Shown piece after piece: positions 8,661 through 17,615 of a stretch of DNA of 64,000 bases. The notes beneath the pieces are model-generated. The model did not search any database and was not told the DNA's origin. It saw only the letters and a list, made by a program, of their open reading frames with translations. A program made the position numbers and the translations under genes. The stretch spans positions 2,418,001 to 2,482,000 of the forward strand of contig NZ_JQNK01000009.1 of the NCBI RefSeq assembly GCF_000745215.1. The letters run 5' to 3'. The stretch comes from Methylosinus sp. PW1 (GTDB lineage: Bacteria > Pseudomonadota > Alphaproteobacteria > Rhizobiales > Beijerinckiaceae). The stretch's first letter is position 1. Each line of letters starts with the position of its first letter.

Positions 8661-9434
8661 ATGATGACCCGGCCGACCGTCCTCTTGCTGACCGCGACCG
8701 TCGATCCGGGCGATTACGCCGCCGAGATCGCGCGGCGCGACCTCGAGGTGAGAAAAAGCGACTACCGGAACGCGTTGCGGTTTTTCATGCGGCTGCCGGA
8801 CGCGCGCATTTCGGGCGTCGTGCTGTGCGAGAATTCCGGCGCGGATCTCGCTTTTCTGGACGCGGACGCGATTCGCCGCGAGACCGGGCGGCCGCTCGAG
8901 GTCATCGGCTTCGATGGCAATCGCCGGCCGGAGGGCCTCCATTACGGCTATTCGGAGCTCGGCGTCGCCGATCACGCCTGCCGGCATAGCCGCTTGCTCG
9001 CGCAGAGCGAGCGCTTCTTCAAAGTGACCGGCAGGCTGACCTTCGAGCGGCTCTCCGCGCTGATGGACCATCTGCCGGAGGATCGCCGCTTCGCCGCCGA
9101 TTTCCGCCGCGCCTATTCCAAGGAAGGCGGGGCGCCTTTGCGGGCGCGCACGGAACTGATGCTCTTCGCGAAGGATTTCTACCTCGAGCATTTCTTCGAG
9201 CGGCGCGACGAGATGATCTCGCCGCCCCTCGTGCTAGAAGAATTCGTCGCGCGCGTGATCGCGCCGCTTCGCGGCCGGCGAGGAGAGGACTGCCTGACGC
9301 TGCGCTGGCCGATCGAATGCCCGGCCTCCGGCCACGCCGCGCGGGACGATTCCGACTACAATTCCGCGCCCGTTCGCGCCAAGCGCCGCCTGCGCGCCTT
9401 GGCGCGCGTCGCCGCCCCTTGGCTGTGGATTTGA
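8661..9434 (+). CDS. Conserved hypothetical protein, possibly surface-polysaccharide related
   Basis: A 257-residue soluble protein with no signal peptide or membrane helix. Start at ATG 8661 after CGGAG, with a second ATG at 8664. The N-terminus reads LLLTATVDPGDYAAEIARRD, then a region YRNALRFFMRL followed by GVVLCENSGADLAFLD. This layout resembles hypothetical proteins found in polysaccharide loci that have a Rossmann-like beta-alpha start, but I cannot assign a family with confidence. The C-terminal 40 residues are Arg/Ala-rich. It closely follows the rhomboid gene. No catalytic motif is identifiable by eye. Confidence 0.6.
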   Translation: MMTRPTVLLLTATVDPGDYAAEIARRDLEVRKSDYRNALRFFMRLPDARISGVVLCENSGADLAFLDADAIRRETGRPLEVIGFDGNRRPEGLHYGYSELGVADHACRHSRLLAQSERFFKVTGRLTFERLSALMDHLPEDRRFAADFRRAYSKEGGAPLRARTELMLFAKDFYLEHFFERRDEMISPPLVLEEFVARVIAPLRGRRGEDCLTLRWPIECPASGHAARDDSDYNSAPVRAKRRLRALARVAAPWLWI

Positions 9435-9520
9435 GCGGCGATTTTCCGATTGCCGCCTCTGCGGCCGGGCTTCGCGCCGGCCGATCGCATGCAGCGCCGG
9501 AGGTTTCGGCCGGTGCGGGT

Positions 9521-9549
9521 TTGACAGGGCGGCGAGCCGAGGCTACCAG
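9521..9549 (+). promoter_or_regulatory. Candidate sigma-70 promoter for etfBA
   Basis: A consensus TTGACA (9521-9526) is followed after 17 bp by TACCAG (9544-9549), a weak -10. It lies in the 270-bp gap before etfB, which otherwise shows no open frame with coding character. Confidence 0.4.
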
Positions 9550-9704
9550 AACGTCTTCCGAGCTTTCCGCGCGCGCCCCGCGCCGCGCGGCGCTAATTCG
9601 TTCTCGACGCGGCGCTCGAAAAAGCCGATCGGGGCCTTTCGGCCACAGAGCGCGATTTTTTCGAAACAATCGAGACGAAGGTCAATCTCGCCGGGAGTTG
9701 CGCG

Positions 9705-10451
9705 ATGAAGGTTCTCGTGCCCGTCAAACGGGTCGTCGACTACAATGTGAAGATCAGGGTCAAGCCGGACGGTTCGGGCGTCGACGTCGCCAATGTGAAA
9801 TTTTCGATGAATCCTTTCGACGAGATCGCCGTCGAGGAGGCCATTCGCCTGAAGGAGGCCGGCAAGGCGACGGAAGTCGTGCTCGTCACCATCGGCCCGG
9901 CCAAGGCGGACGAGACTCTGCGCGCCGGATTGGCCATCGGCGCCGACCGCGGCATTCACGTCAAGACCGACGAGCTGGTGGAGCCGCTGGCGGTCGCCAA
10001 GATTCTCGCCAAGATCGTCGCCGAGGAGGCTCCCGGCCTCGTCATTCTCGGCAAGCAGGCGATCGACGACGACAGCAATCAGACCGGCCAGATGCTCGCC
10101 GCTCTGCTCGGCTGGGGCCAGGGCACCTTCGCCTCCAAGGTGGAGATCACTGAGGGCTCCGTGGATGTGACGCGCGAGGTCGACGGCGGCCTGCAAACGG
10201 TGACGCTGAAGCTGCCGGCCGTGGTGACGACGGATCTGCGCCTCAACGAGCCGCGCTACGCCAGCCTGCCCAACATCATCAAGGCGAAGAAGAAAGAGGT
10301 CGCGGCCAAGACCCCGGCCGATTACGGCGTCGATATCACGCCGCGCCTCGAGGTGCTCAAGACGGCCGAGCCGCCGGCGCGCAAGGCCGGCATAAAGGTC
10401 GGCTCCGTCCCCGAATTGCTGGAAAAGCTCAAGACTGCGGGAGTTCTGTAA
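9705..10451 (+). CDS. etfB: Electron transfer flavoprotein subunit beta
   Basis: The 248-residue beta subunit of the soluble heterodimeric electron transfer flavoprotein, which takes electrons from acyl-CoA dehydrogenases and passes them to ETF-ubiquinone oxidoreductase. The N-terminus [20 protein letters not shown], the [16 protein letters not shown] segment and the AMP-binding [17 protein letters not shown] loop are hallmark sequences. Length is normal. Its TAA stop is directly followed by the ATG of etfA, so the subunits are translationally coupled. In this genome methylsuccinyl-CoA dehydrogenase (46835-48499) is a likely electron donor; that link is inference. Confidence 0.97.
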   Translation: MKVLVPVKRVVDYNVKIRVKPDGSGVDVANVKFSMNPFDEIAVEEAIRLKEAGKATEVVLVTIGPAKADETLRAGLAIGADRGIHVKTDELVEPLAVAKILAKIVAEEAPGLVILGKQAIDDDSNQTGQMLAALLGWGQGTFASKVEITEGSVDVTREVDGGLQTVTLKLPAVVTTDLRLNEPRYASLPNIIKAKKKEVAAKTPADYGVDITPRLEVLKTAEPPARKAGIKVGSVPELLEKLKTAGVL

Positions 10452-11396
10452 ATGACGGCGCTCATCGTCGCGGAAGTCACAGAGTCCGCGCTCGCCCCCT
10501 CCACCGCCAAGGCGCTGACGGCGGCGCTGCAGATCGGCGGCGGCGTTCATATTCTCGTCGCGGGCGAGAATGTCGGCCCGGCGGCCGAGGCCGCGGCCAA
10601 GCTCTCGGGCGTCGAGAAAGTGCTCGTCGCCGACAGCGCGGCCTATGGCCATCACCTGGCCGAGCCGCTGGCGGCGCTGATCGTCGGCCTCGCCGGCGGT
10701 TATGACGCCATTCTCGCGCCTTCGACCTCCAGCTCGAAGAATGTGCTGCCGCGCGTCGCCGCTCTGCTCGACGTGGCGCAGCTGTCGGACATCATCAAAG
10801 TCGTCTCCGCCGACACGTTCGAGCGGCCGATCTACGCCGGCAACGCCATTCAGACCGTGCGCTCCAAGGACGCCAAAAAGGTCATCACCGTGCGCACCGC
10901 CTCCTTCACGGCGACGGGCGAGGGCGGCTCCGCTTCGATCGAGGCGATCGGCGCAGGCTCCGATCCGGCGGTGTCGAGCTTCAAGAGCGAGGCGCTGGCC
11001 AAGTCCGAGCGGCCGGAGCTGACGGCGGCCAAGATCATCGTCTCGGGCGGCCGCGGCCTGGCGAGCTCGGAGAATTTCAAGGAATATATCGAGCCCGTGG
11101 CGACCCGCCTCGGCGCGGCGATCGGCGCCTCGCGCGCGGCCGTCGACGCCGGCTACGCCCCCAATGATCTGCAGGTCGGCCAGACCGGCAAGGTGGTGGC
11201 GCCGGACCTCTATGTCGCCTGCGGCATTTCCGGCGCGATCCAGCATCTCGCCGGCATGAAGGACTCCAAGGTCATTGTGGCGATCAACAAGGACGAGGAG
11301 GCGCCGATCTTCCAGGTGGCCGACTACGGCCTCGTGGCGGATCTCTTCCCGACCTTGAAGGAGCTCGACGCCGAGCTGGCCAAGGCCGGCCGCTGA
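10452..11396 (+). CDS. etfA: Electron transfer flavoprotein subunit alpha
   Basis: The 314-residue alpha subunit that binds FAD and pairs with EtfB. The C-terminal FAD domain is clear: VSGGRGL near residue 195, [27 protein letters not shown] and the terminal [20 protein letters not shown] region. The N-terminal half has the weaker domain I fold. It begins immediately after the etfB stop, with no gap. Length is typical for bacterial EtfA (about 310). A 249-bp gap follows before the 3-hydroxyacyl-CoA dehydrogenase gene, an arrangement common in Hyphomicrobiales. Confidence 0.97.
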   Translation: MTALIVAEVTESALAPSTAKALTAALQIGGGVHILVAGENVGPAAEAAAKLSGVEKVLVADSAAYGHHLAEPLAALIVGLAGGYDAILAPSTSSSKNVLPRVAALLDVAQLSDIIKVVSADTFERPIYAGNAIQTVRSKDAKKVITVRTASFTATGEGGSASIEAIGAGSDPAVSSFKSEALAKSERPELTAAKIIVSGGRGLASSENFKEYIEPVATRLGAAIGASRAAVDAGYAPNDLQVGQTGKVVAPDLYVACGISGAIQHLAGMKDSKVIVAINKDEEAPIFQVADYGLVADLFPTLKELDAELAKAGR

Positions 11397-11574
11397 GGGG
11401 TTTGAGGCTCTTTTCCCGCTCGCGCGCGCAGCGAGCGGCGGAAGCCGGTGGGGGCGACGTCGCAAATATCTGGCGCCGCTCTCGATTCCCGGTCGGGCCG
11501 GCGGCCCGCCGGGATTGACGCCCTCCCAGGTCAGGGTGATGAAGCGGCCTGTTTCGCTGCGGTGCAAACGCCGG

Positions 11575-11604
11575 TTTTCACAAAGGCCGAACGCGCGCTA
11601 TACT
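11575..11604 (+). promoter_or_regulatory. Candidate sigma-70 promoter for hbd
   Basis: TATACT (11599-11604) is a good -10. Upstream are TTTTCA (11575-11580, 18-bp spacer) or TTCACA (11577-11582, 16-bp spacer). It lies about 40 bp before the ATG at 11646. Confidence 0.4.
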
Positions 11605-11645
11605 GACTTGGAAGCGCTCCGCTTCTCGCTGGTGGTGTTCGAAAG

Positions 11646-12527
11646 ATGGGCTCTGAAATTCGCAAGATCGGCATTGTCGGCGCCGGGCAGATGGGCAAGG
11701 GCATTGCTCAGGTCTGCGCGGTCGCGGGTTTCGACGTGGCGCTCAACGACCTCTCGGAGAGCCGCATCGCCGCCGGGCTGGACGACATAGCGACGTATCT
11801 CGCCAAGGCGGTGGAGCGCGGCCAGATCGACGAGGAGGCCCGCAAGGCCGCCGTCGCCCGCATCCATCCGGCCAAGGATTACGCCGCTTTCTCGGACAGC
11901 GACCTCGTGATCGAGGCCGCCACCGAGAATGAGGAGGTCAAGCGCGGCATCCTCTCGGACCTCGGCCCCAAGCTGCGGCCGGGCGCCTTCATCGGCACCA
12001 ACACTTCCTCTATCTCCATCACCCGTCTCGCCGCGGTGACGGGACGGCCGGAGCAGTTCATCGGCATTCATTTCATGAATCCGGTGCCGAAGATGCAGCT
12101 CGTCGAGGTGATTCGCGGCATCGCCACCGAGGACAAGACCTTCGAGGCGGCCAAGCAGTTCATCGGCGAGCTCGGCAAGACGGTGACGGTGTCGGAGGAT
12201 TTTCCGGCCTTCATCGTCAATCGCATCCTGCTGCCGATGATAAACGAGGCGATCTACACACTCTATGAGGGCGTCGGCTCGGTGGAGGCGATCGACACGG
12301 CGATGAAGCTCGGCGCCAATCATCCGATGGGTCCGCTGCAGCTCGCCGATTTCATCGGCCTCGACGTCTGCCTCTCGGTGATGCAGGTGCTGCATGAGGG
12401 GCTGGCCGACTCCAAATATCGGCCCTGTCCGCTGCTGGTGAAATATGTCGAGGCCGGCTGGCTCGGCCGCAAGACGCAGCGCGGCTTCTACGATTACCGC
12501 AGCGGCACGCCGGTCCCGACGCGCTGA
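11646..12527 (+). CDS. hbd: 3-hydroxybutyryl-CoA dehydrogenase
   Basis: A 293-residue NAD(P)-dependent 3-hydroxyacyl-CoA dehydrogenase (HBD/FadB2/PaaH family) interconverting (S)-3-hydroxybutyryl-CoA and acetoacetyl-CoA. The N-terminal Rossmann fold shows IGIVGAGQMGKGIAQ. IEAATENEEVKRGI is the following conserved strand-helix, GIHFMNPVPKMQLVEV contains the catalytic His, and DFPAFIVNRILLPMINEA leads into the C-terminal helical domain ending with GRKTQRGFYDY. Length is typical. It follows etfBA on the same strand, consistent with a role in acyl-CoA metabolism, although a separate promoter candidate exists. Confidence 0.94.
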   Translation: MGSEIRKIGIVGAGQMGKGIAQVCAVAGFDVALNDLSESRIAAGLDDIATYLAKAVERGQIDEEARKAAVARIHPAKDYAAFSDSDLVIEAATENEEVKRGILSDLGPKLRPGAFIGTNTSSISITRLAAVTGRPEQFIGIHFMNPVPKMQLVEVIRGIATEDKTFEAAKQFIGELGKTVTVSEDFPAFIVNRILLPMINEAIYTLYEGVGSVEAIDTAMKLGANHPMGPLQLADFIGLDVCLSVMQVLHEGLADSKYRPCPLLVKYVEAGWLGRKTQRGFYDYRSGTPVPTR

Positions 12528-12544
12528 CGTTTCACCCAGGCTCT

Positions 12545-12614
12545 CGATTGCTTCGTCGCTGCGCTCCTCGCAATGACGGCCTCCCGACATTGCGAGCCGG
12601 AGGCGAAGCAATCC
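12545..12614. repeat. Extragenic palindromic repeat, family C
   Basis: The outer inverted ends CGATTGCTTCG and CGAAGCAATC and the inner pair CTCGCAATG and CATTGCGAG form a long imperfect palindrome between the convergent hbd and msrQ genes. Elements with this core are widespread between genes in Hyphomicrobiales. It could act as a bidirectional terminator here, but no U-tract is present. Confidence 0.7.
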
Positions 12615-12639
12615 AGAGCCACGAGGCGCTACCTCTCGA

Positions 12640-13245
12640 TCAGGCCGCCAAAGCCGTTCTCGCGCGGCGCAGCACGGCGGGAAACGCCCGCACGGCCAGC
12701 AGAGCGGCGGTCGCGGCCGCGTAGAGCAGAGGCTCCGCCGGCCAGGATTTCACGATCAGCAGAAAATGCGCCGCCGCCAATATTGCGGCGACATAGGCGA
12801 GACGATGCAGCCGCGCCCAGGCCTTGCCGCCGAGCCGGCGGATCGCGGCGTTATTGGAGGTCGCGGCCAGAGGGACGAGGATGACGAAAGCCGCCATGCC
12901 GATCGTCACATAAGGCCGTTTCACAATATCGCGGCCGATAGCGGTCCAGTCGAAGCCGTGATCCAGCGCGACATAGGCGGAAAGATGCAGCGCCGCATAA
13001 TAGAAGGCGAGCAGCCCCAGCGCGCGGCGATAGCGCAAGAGATCGACGCCCGCCGCGCGGCGCAGCGGCGAGATCAGCAGGCACAGCAGCAGAAAGCGCA
13101 GCGACCACAGCCCGAGCGCCTGCTCCAGCGTCTTGATCGGCTCCGGCCCCAGCCGGTCCTCGAGGCCGAGATAAAAGGTCCAGGCCGCCGGAATGAGGCC
13201 CACGACATAGACGGCGAGCTTCGGAATGCGGAGAGCGGCGCGCAT
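12640..13245 (-). CDS. msrQ: MsrQ, heme-containing membrane subunit of MsrPQ
   Basis: A 201-residue inner-membrane b-type heme protein that passes quinol-derived electrons to periplasmic MsrP for repair of methionine sulfoxide in envelope proteins. About six hydrophobic helices are visible. Conserved histidines occur in YYAALHLSAYV and in WARLHRLAYVAAILAAAHFLL, matching the ferric-reductase-like heme ligands of this family. The start codon overlaps the msrP stop by one base (TGATG), so the two are translationally coupled. Length is normal for MsrQ (about 200). Confidence 0.94.
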   Translation of the reverse strand: MRAALRIPKLAVYVVGLIPAAWTFYLGLEDRLGPEPIKTLEQALGLWSLRFLLLCLLISPLRRAAGVDLLRYRRALGLLAFYYAALHLSAYVALDHGFDWTAIGRDIVKRPYVTIGMAAFVILVPLAATSNNAAIRRLGGKAWARLHRLAYVAAILAAAHFLLIVKSWPAEPLLYAAATAALLAVRAFPAVLRRARTALAA

Positions 13246-14180
13246 CAGAAATACCGCTCGAGGTCCATGCCGCCATAGAGCGAGGCGACCTGATCGCCAT
13301 AGCCATTATACATCAGTGTCGGCCGCCTTTTGGCGAAGAGGCCTCCCTCGCCGATGCGCCGCTCCGTCGCCTGGCTCCAGCGCGGATGGTCGACCTTCGG
13401 ATTGACGTTGGAATAGAAGCCGTATTCGCGCGGATTTTGAATGTTCCAGGACGTTTTGGGCTGCGACTCCACCAGCGAGATGCGCACGATGGATTTGATG
13501 CCCTTGAATCCATATTTCCACGGAACCACGAGCCGCAGCGGCGCGCCATTCTGATTGGGCAGCGTCTCGCCATAGAGCCCGGTGGCGAGAATTGTGAGCG
13601 GATGAAGCGCCTCGTCGAGCCGCAGCCCTTCGACATAGGGCCAGGGCAGAAGCTGCAGCAGGCCCTTTTGGCCGGGCATCTCCTCCGGCCGCACCAGAGT
13701 CTCGAAGGCGACATATTTGGCGGAGCCCAGAGGCTCGGCGCGCTTCAAAATCTCGGAGAGCTGCACGCCGATCCAGGGAATGACCATGGACCAGCCCTCG
13801 ACGCAGCGCATGCGATAGACGCGCTCCTCCAGCGCGAGCGGCTTGACGAGGTCTTCGAGAAGAAAATCCGCCGGCTTGGCGACGAGCCCGTCGATCCGCA
13901 CCTTCCAAGGCTTGGTGGTGAGCGTATGGGCGTTGTCGGCCGGATCGCTCTTGCGGCCGCCGAACTCGTAGAAATTATTATAGGCCAGCACGTCGACCTT
14001 CGGCGTCTTGGGCTCGTCGGTCGAGAAAGGGCTGCGCGTGGCGGCGAGCGGCGTCGCCTGGGCCGCGCCCGCGAAGGCGAGGCCTGCGCCGAGGCCAGCG
14101 AGAAATTCGCGCCGCCGCAAATAGAGCGAGCGCGGCGTGATCTTAGATGGGGCGATATCGGGCGAATGACGAATCAGCAT
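13245..14180 (-). CDS. msrP: MsrP, protein-methionine-sulfoxide reductase catalytic subunit
   Basis: A 311-residue periplasmic molybdenum-cofactor enzyme of the sulfite-oxidase fold. The N-terminal twin-arginine signal reads [21 protein letters not shown]. The Mo-ligating Cys is in [14 protein letters not shown]. The segment [21 protein letters not shown] is a family signature, and the protein ends in [13 protein letters not shown] 14180 is chosen because GAGG lies six bases upstream; a TTG five codons earlier has no such site. The gene is first in the msrPQ operon. Export by Tat is expected because the cofactor is inserted in the cytoplasm. Confidence 0.95.
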   Translation of the reverse strand: MLIRHSPDIAPSKITPRSLYLRRREFLAGLGAGLAFAGAAQATPLAATRSPFSTDEPKTPKVDVLAYNNFYEFGGRKSDPADNAHTLTTKPWKVRIDGLVAKPADFLLEDLVKPLALEERVYRMRCVEGWSMVIPWIGVQLSEILKRAEPLGSAKYVAFETLVRPEEMPGQKGLLQLLPWPYVEGLRLDEALHPLTILATGLYGETLPNQNGAPLRLVVPWKYGFKGIKSIVRISLVESQPKTSWNIQNPREYGFYSNVNPKVDHPRWSQATERRIGEGGLFAKRRPTLMYNGYGDQVASLYGGMDLERYF

Positions 14181-14281
14181 TTGCGCCTCGGGCAAAAAGA
14201 AAGAGCGGCCGGCCCTGGTGGGTCCGCCGCCCCTATTTCGTCAGCCGATGCGAGAGCGTTACGCCGCTCTCGGCCGCAGCG

Positions 14282-15172
14282 TCAGAGCGTGGCCGCGGGC
14301 AGCGCCTCGAGCCGCGCAATTCCGGCGCGCACCGCGGACTGCACCTTCTCGAAGGCGCGGACCTCGATCTGTCGCACGCGCTCACGGGAGACGCCGAACT
14401 CCTCGGACAAATCCTCGAGCGTCACCGGATCGTCGGAGAGGCGGCGCGCCTCGAAGATGCGGCGCTCGCGCGGGTTGAGCACGGTCAGCGCGCCGCGCAG
14501 CGCGTCCAGCCGATTGTCGCTCTCCTCCTGATGCATGAGCACATGCTCCTGATCGGTGGAGGAATCGTCGACCAGCCAGTCCTGCCACTCGCCTTCGCCT
14601 TCCTCGCGCAGCGGCGCGTTCAGCGAGGCGTCGCCGGCCATGCGGCGATTCATCTCGATGACGTCCTGCTTGGAGACGCCGAGACGGGTGGCGATCGTCG
14701 CGACATGCTCGGGCGTGAGATCGCCGTCCTCAAAGGCCGAGATTTTGCTCTTGGCCTTGCGGAGATTGAAGAACAGCTTCTTCTGGCTCGCCGTGGTGCC
14801 CATTTTCACGAGCGACCAGGAGCGCAGGATATATTCCTGGATCGAGGCGCGGATCCACCACATGGCGTAGGTGGCCAGCCGAAAGCCGCGGTCCGGCTCG
14901 AAGCGCTTGACGGCCTGCATCAGGCCGACATTGCCCTCGGACACGATCTCGCCGATCGGAAGACCATAGCCGCGATAGCCCATGGCGATCTTGGCGACGA
15001 GCCGAAGGTGGGAGGTGACGAGCTTCTGCGCGGCCTGTGGGTCCTCGTGCTCGCGCCAGCGCTTTGCGAGCATATATTCTTCCTGCGGCTCCAGCATAGG
15101 GAACCGGCGAATCTCGGCGAGGTACCGCGCGAGGCCGCTTTCACCGGAGACGATGGGCAGGGCGTTCGCCAT
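14282..15172 (-). CDS. rpoH: RNA polymerase sigma-32 factor
   Basis: The 296-residue heat-shock sigma factor. It begins at ATG 15172, five bases after a perfect AGGAGG; a GTG two codons upstream overlaps that site and is therefore unlikely. Region 2 contains EGNVGLMQAVKRFEP and RLATYAMWWIRASIQEYIL. The RpoH box lies just after, as QKKLFFNLRKAK, and is what separates this from RpoD. Region 4 ends in EEFGVSRERVRQIEVRAFEKV, the -35-binding helix-turn-helix. Alphaproteobacteria often have more than one rpoH; which paralogue this is cannot be told here. Confidence 0.96.
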   Translation of the reverse strand: MANALPIVSGESGLARYLAEIRRFPMLEPQEEYMLAKRWREHEDPQAAQKLVTSHLRLVAKIAMGYRGYGLPIGEIVSEGNVGLMQAVKRFEPDRGFRLATYAMWWIRASIQEYILRSWSLVKMGTTASQKKLFFNLRKAKSKISAFEDGDLTPEHVATIATRLGVSKQDVIEMNRRMAGDASLNAPLREEGEGEWQDWLVDDSSTDQEHVLMHQEESDNRLDALRGALTVLNPRERRIFEARRLSDDPVTLEDLSEEFGVSRERVRQIEVRAFEKVQSAVRAGIARLEALPAATL

Positions 15173-15503
15173 TTTCACCTCCTGACGGACCCCCGCTATG
15201 CGGCGAGCCCGTAATGCGCGACCGCAAGCGCCGGCCGCAACGCCTCAATATAGACCGATCCGAGCATGGCCGAAAGATGGCTCTTCGCTAAGCGCCAAAT
15301 GGCCGCCGGGTTAAATTTCTGTAATATGCGTAGGGGCGTCGCAAAGGGGGCGTCGCAGAATGCCAACGCTACTTAGCGCACGGCGGCGCGGTGTCACGCG
15401 CAGAGGCGGCGCAGGCGCGGACGGTGCGCGAATGCGAATGCGCCTACCTCTTGCGGATGCTAATCTCCGCCTATGCTCTGTCGAAACGACCCGAGGTTGC
15501 GCT
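15173..15503. other. rpoH/TA intergenic region
   Basis: This 331-bp gap separates the divergent rpoH and antitoxin genes. On the minus strand TATATT about 80 bp before the rpoH ATG could be a -10, but no convincing -35 accompanies it. I see no open frame with coding character, hairpin repeat or RNA gene. Confidence 0.5.
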
Positions 15504-15734
15504 ATGCCGAAGAAGGTGACGATCACGCTCGACGAAGCGGTTTATGACGGCTTGGTCCGCGTCATTGGACGAAGGAAGATCAGCCGCTTCCTCGAGGATT
15601 TGGCGCGACCGCATGTGCTGAACGACGATCTCGCCGACGCCTATCGCGCGATGGCGGCGGATGCGACGCGCGAGCAGGAGGCGCTGGACTGGAGCGAGGC
15701 TCTGATCGCGGATGCGCGCAATGCTGCGCGGTGA
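15504..15734 (+). CDS. Antitoxin of a MazF-type module
   Basis: A 76-residue protein with ATG 15504. The N-terminus [21 protein letters not shown] has the strand-helix pattern of a ribbon-helix-helix DNA-binding domain, then [16 protein letters not shown]. The acidic Ala-rich C-terminal half ([18 protein letters not shown]) would wrap the toxin. It overlaps the following MazF-type gene by up to 23 bp, the classic arrangement for tight antitoxin-first coupling. Family assignment within RHH antitoxins is tentative; function is inferred mainly from position and small size. Confidence 0.8.
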   Translation: MPKKVTITLDEAVYDGLVRVIGRRKISRFLEDLARPHVLNDDLADAYRAMAADATREQEALDWSEALIADARNAAR

Positions 15735-16041
15735 GGTTTGGTGGATCGACTTCGACTCCTCCAGAGGGGGCGAGATACGCAAGCGCAGGCCAGCCGTCAT
15801 CGTCAGCAACGACGCCGCCAACGCCGCATTGAACCGGTTGCAGGTCGTGCCACTGACCAGCAACACCGGGAGGCTCTATCCGAGCGAGGCCGTGGTCTCC
15901 ATCGGCGCCAAGCAGAGCAAAGCGATGGCGGATCAATTGACCACCGCAGCGAAGGAACGGTTCGGAGATCGCCTCGGGAGGCTGTCGCGAGACGATATGG
16001 AGGCCGTCGAGCGAGCGATTAGAGTCCAGCTCGCTCTCTAA
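15712..16041 (+). CDS. MazF/PemK-family mRNA endoribonuclease toxin
   Basis: A toxin of up to 109 residues. The core begins [14 protein letters not shown], the standard opening of MazF/PemK endoribonucleases, followed by [14 protein letters not shown] and [18 protein letters not shown], the latter holding the conserved Thr/Ser. These proteins cut mRNA at short sequences and arrest growth. ATG 15712 and ATG 15721 are both possible; 15721 gives the usual N-terminus. The gene overlaps the antitoxin gene. A partial copy of the 1482-type repeat starts at the stop codon, so the module lies beside a dispersed repeat. Confidence 0.9.
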   Translation: MRAMLRGEVWWIDFDSSRGGEIRKRRPAVIVSNDAANAALNRLQVVPLTSNTGRLYPSEAVVSIGAKQSKAMADQLTTAAKERFGDRLGRLSRDDMEAVERAIRVQLAL

Positions 16042-16072
16042 AGTGTTTTCAAGCGAAGCCTGAACCGGGTGG
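16041..16072. repeat. Partial extragenic repeat
   Basis: The bases from 16041 (AAAGTGTTTTCAAGCGAAGC) match the left arm of the repeat at 1480, with one visible change. The right arm is missing, so this is a truncated copy directly after the MazF-type stop. Confidence 0.5.
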
Positions 16073-16492
16073 GGCGACGCGCCAGAACTCGACGGCTCCC
16101 GGTGGGAGCGTCGCCAGCAGGCGATCGAAAGCCGCCTCGTCCACGCAGGCGCGCAGAGCGCCGGCGACATCGACGATGGCGCTGTCGGGCGAAAAATTAT
16201 GGTCGCGCCGCAAGGATCGGACTTCCTCCGTCAGCGCCGCTCGGGACGGGAATGGACGCGGCGGCGCCCCAATGTCCCAATCGGCGACGAATATCGCGCG
16301 TAGCACCGGAGGAAGCGCGGCGGCGAAGCGAATTGCGTCGGAGATGTCGAGGCGCCGGCGGAATGTCAGCAGGACGCCCTGCGCCGTCGTATAGGCCTGA
16401 TTGCGCGTCGTCAGCCCCGTGCGCTCGACGACGAGCCGCAGGAAGCGCTCGAACTCCTCTGAGGCGTGCTGATACTCCCTCGGAATCGGCAT
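16049..16492 (-). CDS. DUF2267 domain protein
   Basis: A 147-residue soluble protein of the DUF2267 type. FERFLRLVVERTGLTTRNQAY, VLLTFRRRLDISDAIRFAAALPPVLRAIFVADW and the second half with VAGALRACVDEAAFDRLLATLPPG match the two all-helical repeats seen in this family. Function is unknown; members are often stress-associated. Start is ATG 16492. The convergent MazF-type gene ends 8 bp before its stop. The gene upstream on the same strand encodes a pseudouridine synthase whose stop lies 21 bp away, so they may be cotranscribed. Confidence 0.75.
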   Translation of the reverse strand: MPIPREYQHASEEFERFLRLVVERTGLTTRNQAYTTAQGVLLTFRRRLDISDAIRFAAALPPVLRAIFVADWDIGAPPRPFPSRAALTEEVRSLRRDHNFSPDSAIVDVAGALRACVDEAAFDRLLATLPPGAVEFWRVAPPGSGFA

Positions 16493-16513
16493 GGCTCGTC
16501 TCGTCGTCGCGGG

Positions 16514-17545
16514 TCAGCTCGTTGCGAGCGCCTTCTGCAAAGCCACGAGGTCTTCCGGCAATTCGCTCTCGAACATCAGCTCCTCGCGCGTCACCGGATG
16601 GGTGAATCCGAGCGAGGCCGCGTGCAGCGCCTGGCGGCCGAGCGTCTCCACGGCGGCGCGGGCGGCGGGCGCGAGCAGGGCGGTCTTGGTCTTGAAGCCG
16701 GCGCCATAGGTGGCGTCGCCGATCAGCGGATGGCCGATATGGGCCATATGCACGCGAATCTGATGCGTGCGGCCGGTTTCCAGCTGGCAGGCCACGAGTG
16801 ACGCGGGGCCGAAGCTCTCGACCAGCTCCCAATGCGTCACCGCCTCGCGGCCGCGCTCCTCGGGCACGACGGCCATTTTCTCGCGCTGCGTCGAGTGGCG
16901 GCCGATGGGCGCCTCTATGACGCCATGGCGGCGCTCCGGCGCGCCCCAGACGAAGGCGAGATATTCGCGCACCAGATGCAGCTTGCGGCCATGATCCTCG
17001 AAGAGGCGCGACAAGCCCTTATGCGCCGCGTCGGTCTTGGCGACGACCAGCAGGCCGGAGGTGTCCTTGTCGATGCGATGCACGATGCCGGGCTTTTTGA
17101 CGCCGCCTATGCCGGAGAGGCTGGCGCCGCAATGGGCGAGCAAGGCGTTGACCAGCGTCCCCGTCTCATGGCCGTGGGCGGGATGCACCACCAGCCCGGC
17201 GGGCTTGTCGACGACCAGAAGATGCGCGTCCTCGAACACGACATTCAGCGGGATATTCTCGGGCTGCGGCTCGGCCGGCTCCGGCGGCGGCACGGCGAGG
17301 GTGACGGAATCGCCCGCGGCGAGGCGGCGGCTGGCGTCGCGCGCGGCGGCGGCGCCGATCGTCAACCGTCCATCCTCGATCAGCGCTTTCAGCCGCGTGC
17401 GGGAGAGATGCGCGGCGATGAGCTCCGGCCGCTCGGCGAGGAAACGATCGAGCCGCGCCCCCGCCGCCTCCGGCGGAACCTCGAAGGAGAACAGAATATC
17501 GTCTTCCTCATCGACCAAAGCGATTTCTGCGACGCCTTCGCGCAT
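16514..17545 (-). CDS. rluD: RluA/RluD-family 23S rRNA pseudouridine synthase
   Basis: A 343-residue enzyme converting specific uridines of rRNA into pseudouridine. Residues about 25-90 form an S4 RNA-binding domain (GARLDRFLAERP, LSRTRLKALIEDGRLTI). The catalytic domain contains DKPAGLVVHPAHGH and HRIDKDTSGLLVVAK, whose Asp is the nucleophile, and LETGRTHQIRVHMAHIGHPLIGD. ATG 17545 is preferred over ATG 17560 because GAGAAGGA lies directly upstream of it. RluD is the likeliest subtype from the S4 domain and spacing. The divergent flavoprotein gene begins within about 100 bp. Confidence 0.92.
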   Translation of the reverse strand: MREGVAEIALVDEEDDILFSFEVPPEAAGARLDRFLAERPELIAAHLSRTRLKALIEDGRLTIGAAAARDASRRLAAGDSVTLAVPPPEPAEPQPENIPLNVVFEDAHLLVVDKPAGLVVHPAHGHETGTLVNALLAHCGASLSGIGGVKKPGIVHRIDKDTSGLLVVAKTDAAHKGLSRLFEDHGRKLHLVREYLAFVWGAPERRHGVIEAPIGRHSTQREKMAVVPEERGREAVTHWELVESFGPASLVACQLETGRTHQIRVHMAHIGHPLIGDATYGAGFKTKTALLAPAARAAVETLGRQALHAASLGFTHPVTREELMFESELPEDLVALQKALATS

Positions 17546-17615
17546 GGATTTCCTTCTCATGCTGTCGGCGTGCTAACCAGCGCGCCTGTCCTCGTTTTCG
17601 TGCCGGAGCCCGACC

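Noticed and set aside
13386..14531. 381-codon plus-strand open frame across msrP and rpoH
   Set aside because: It is antisense to two well-supported genes and has no motif.
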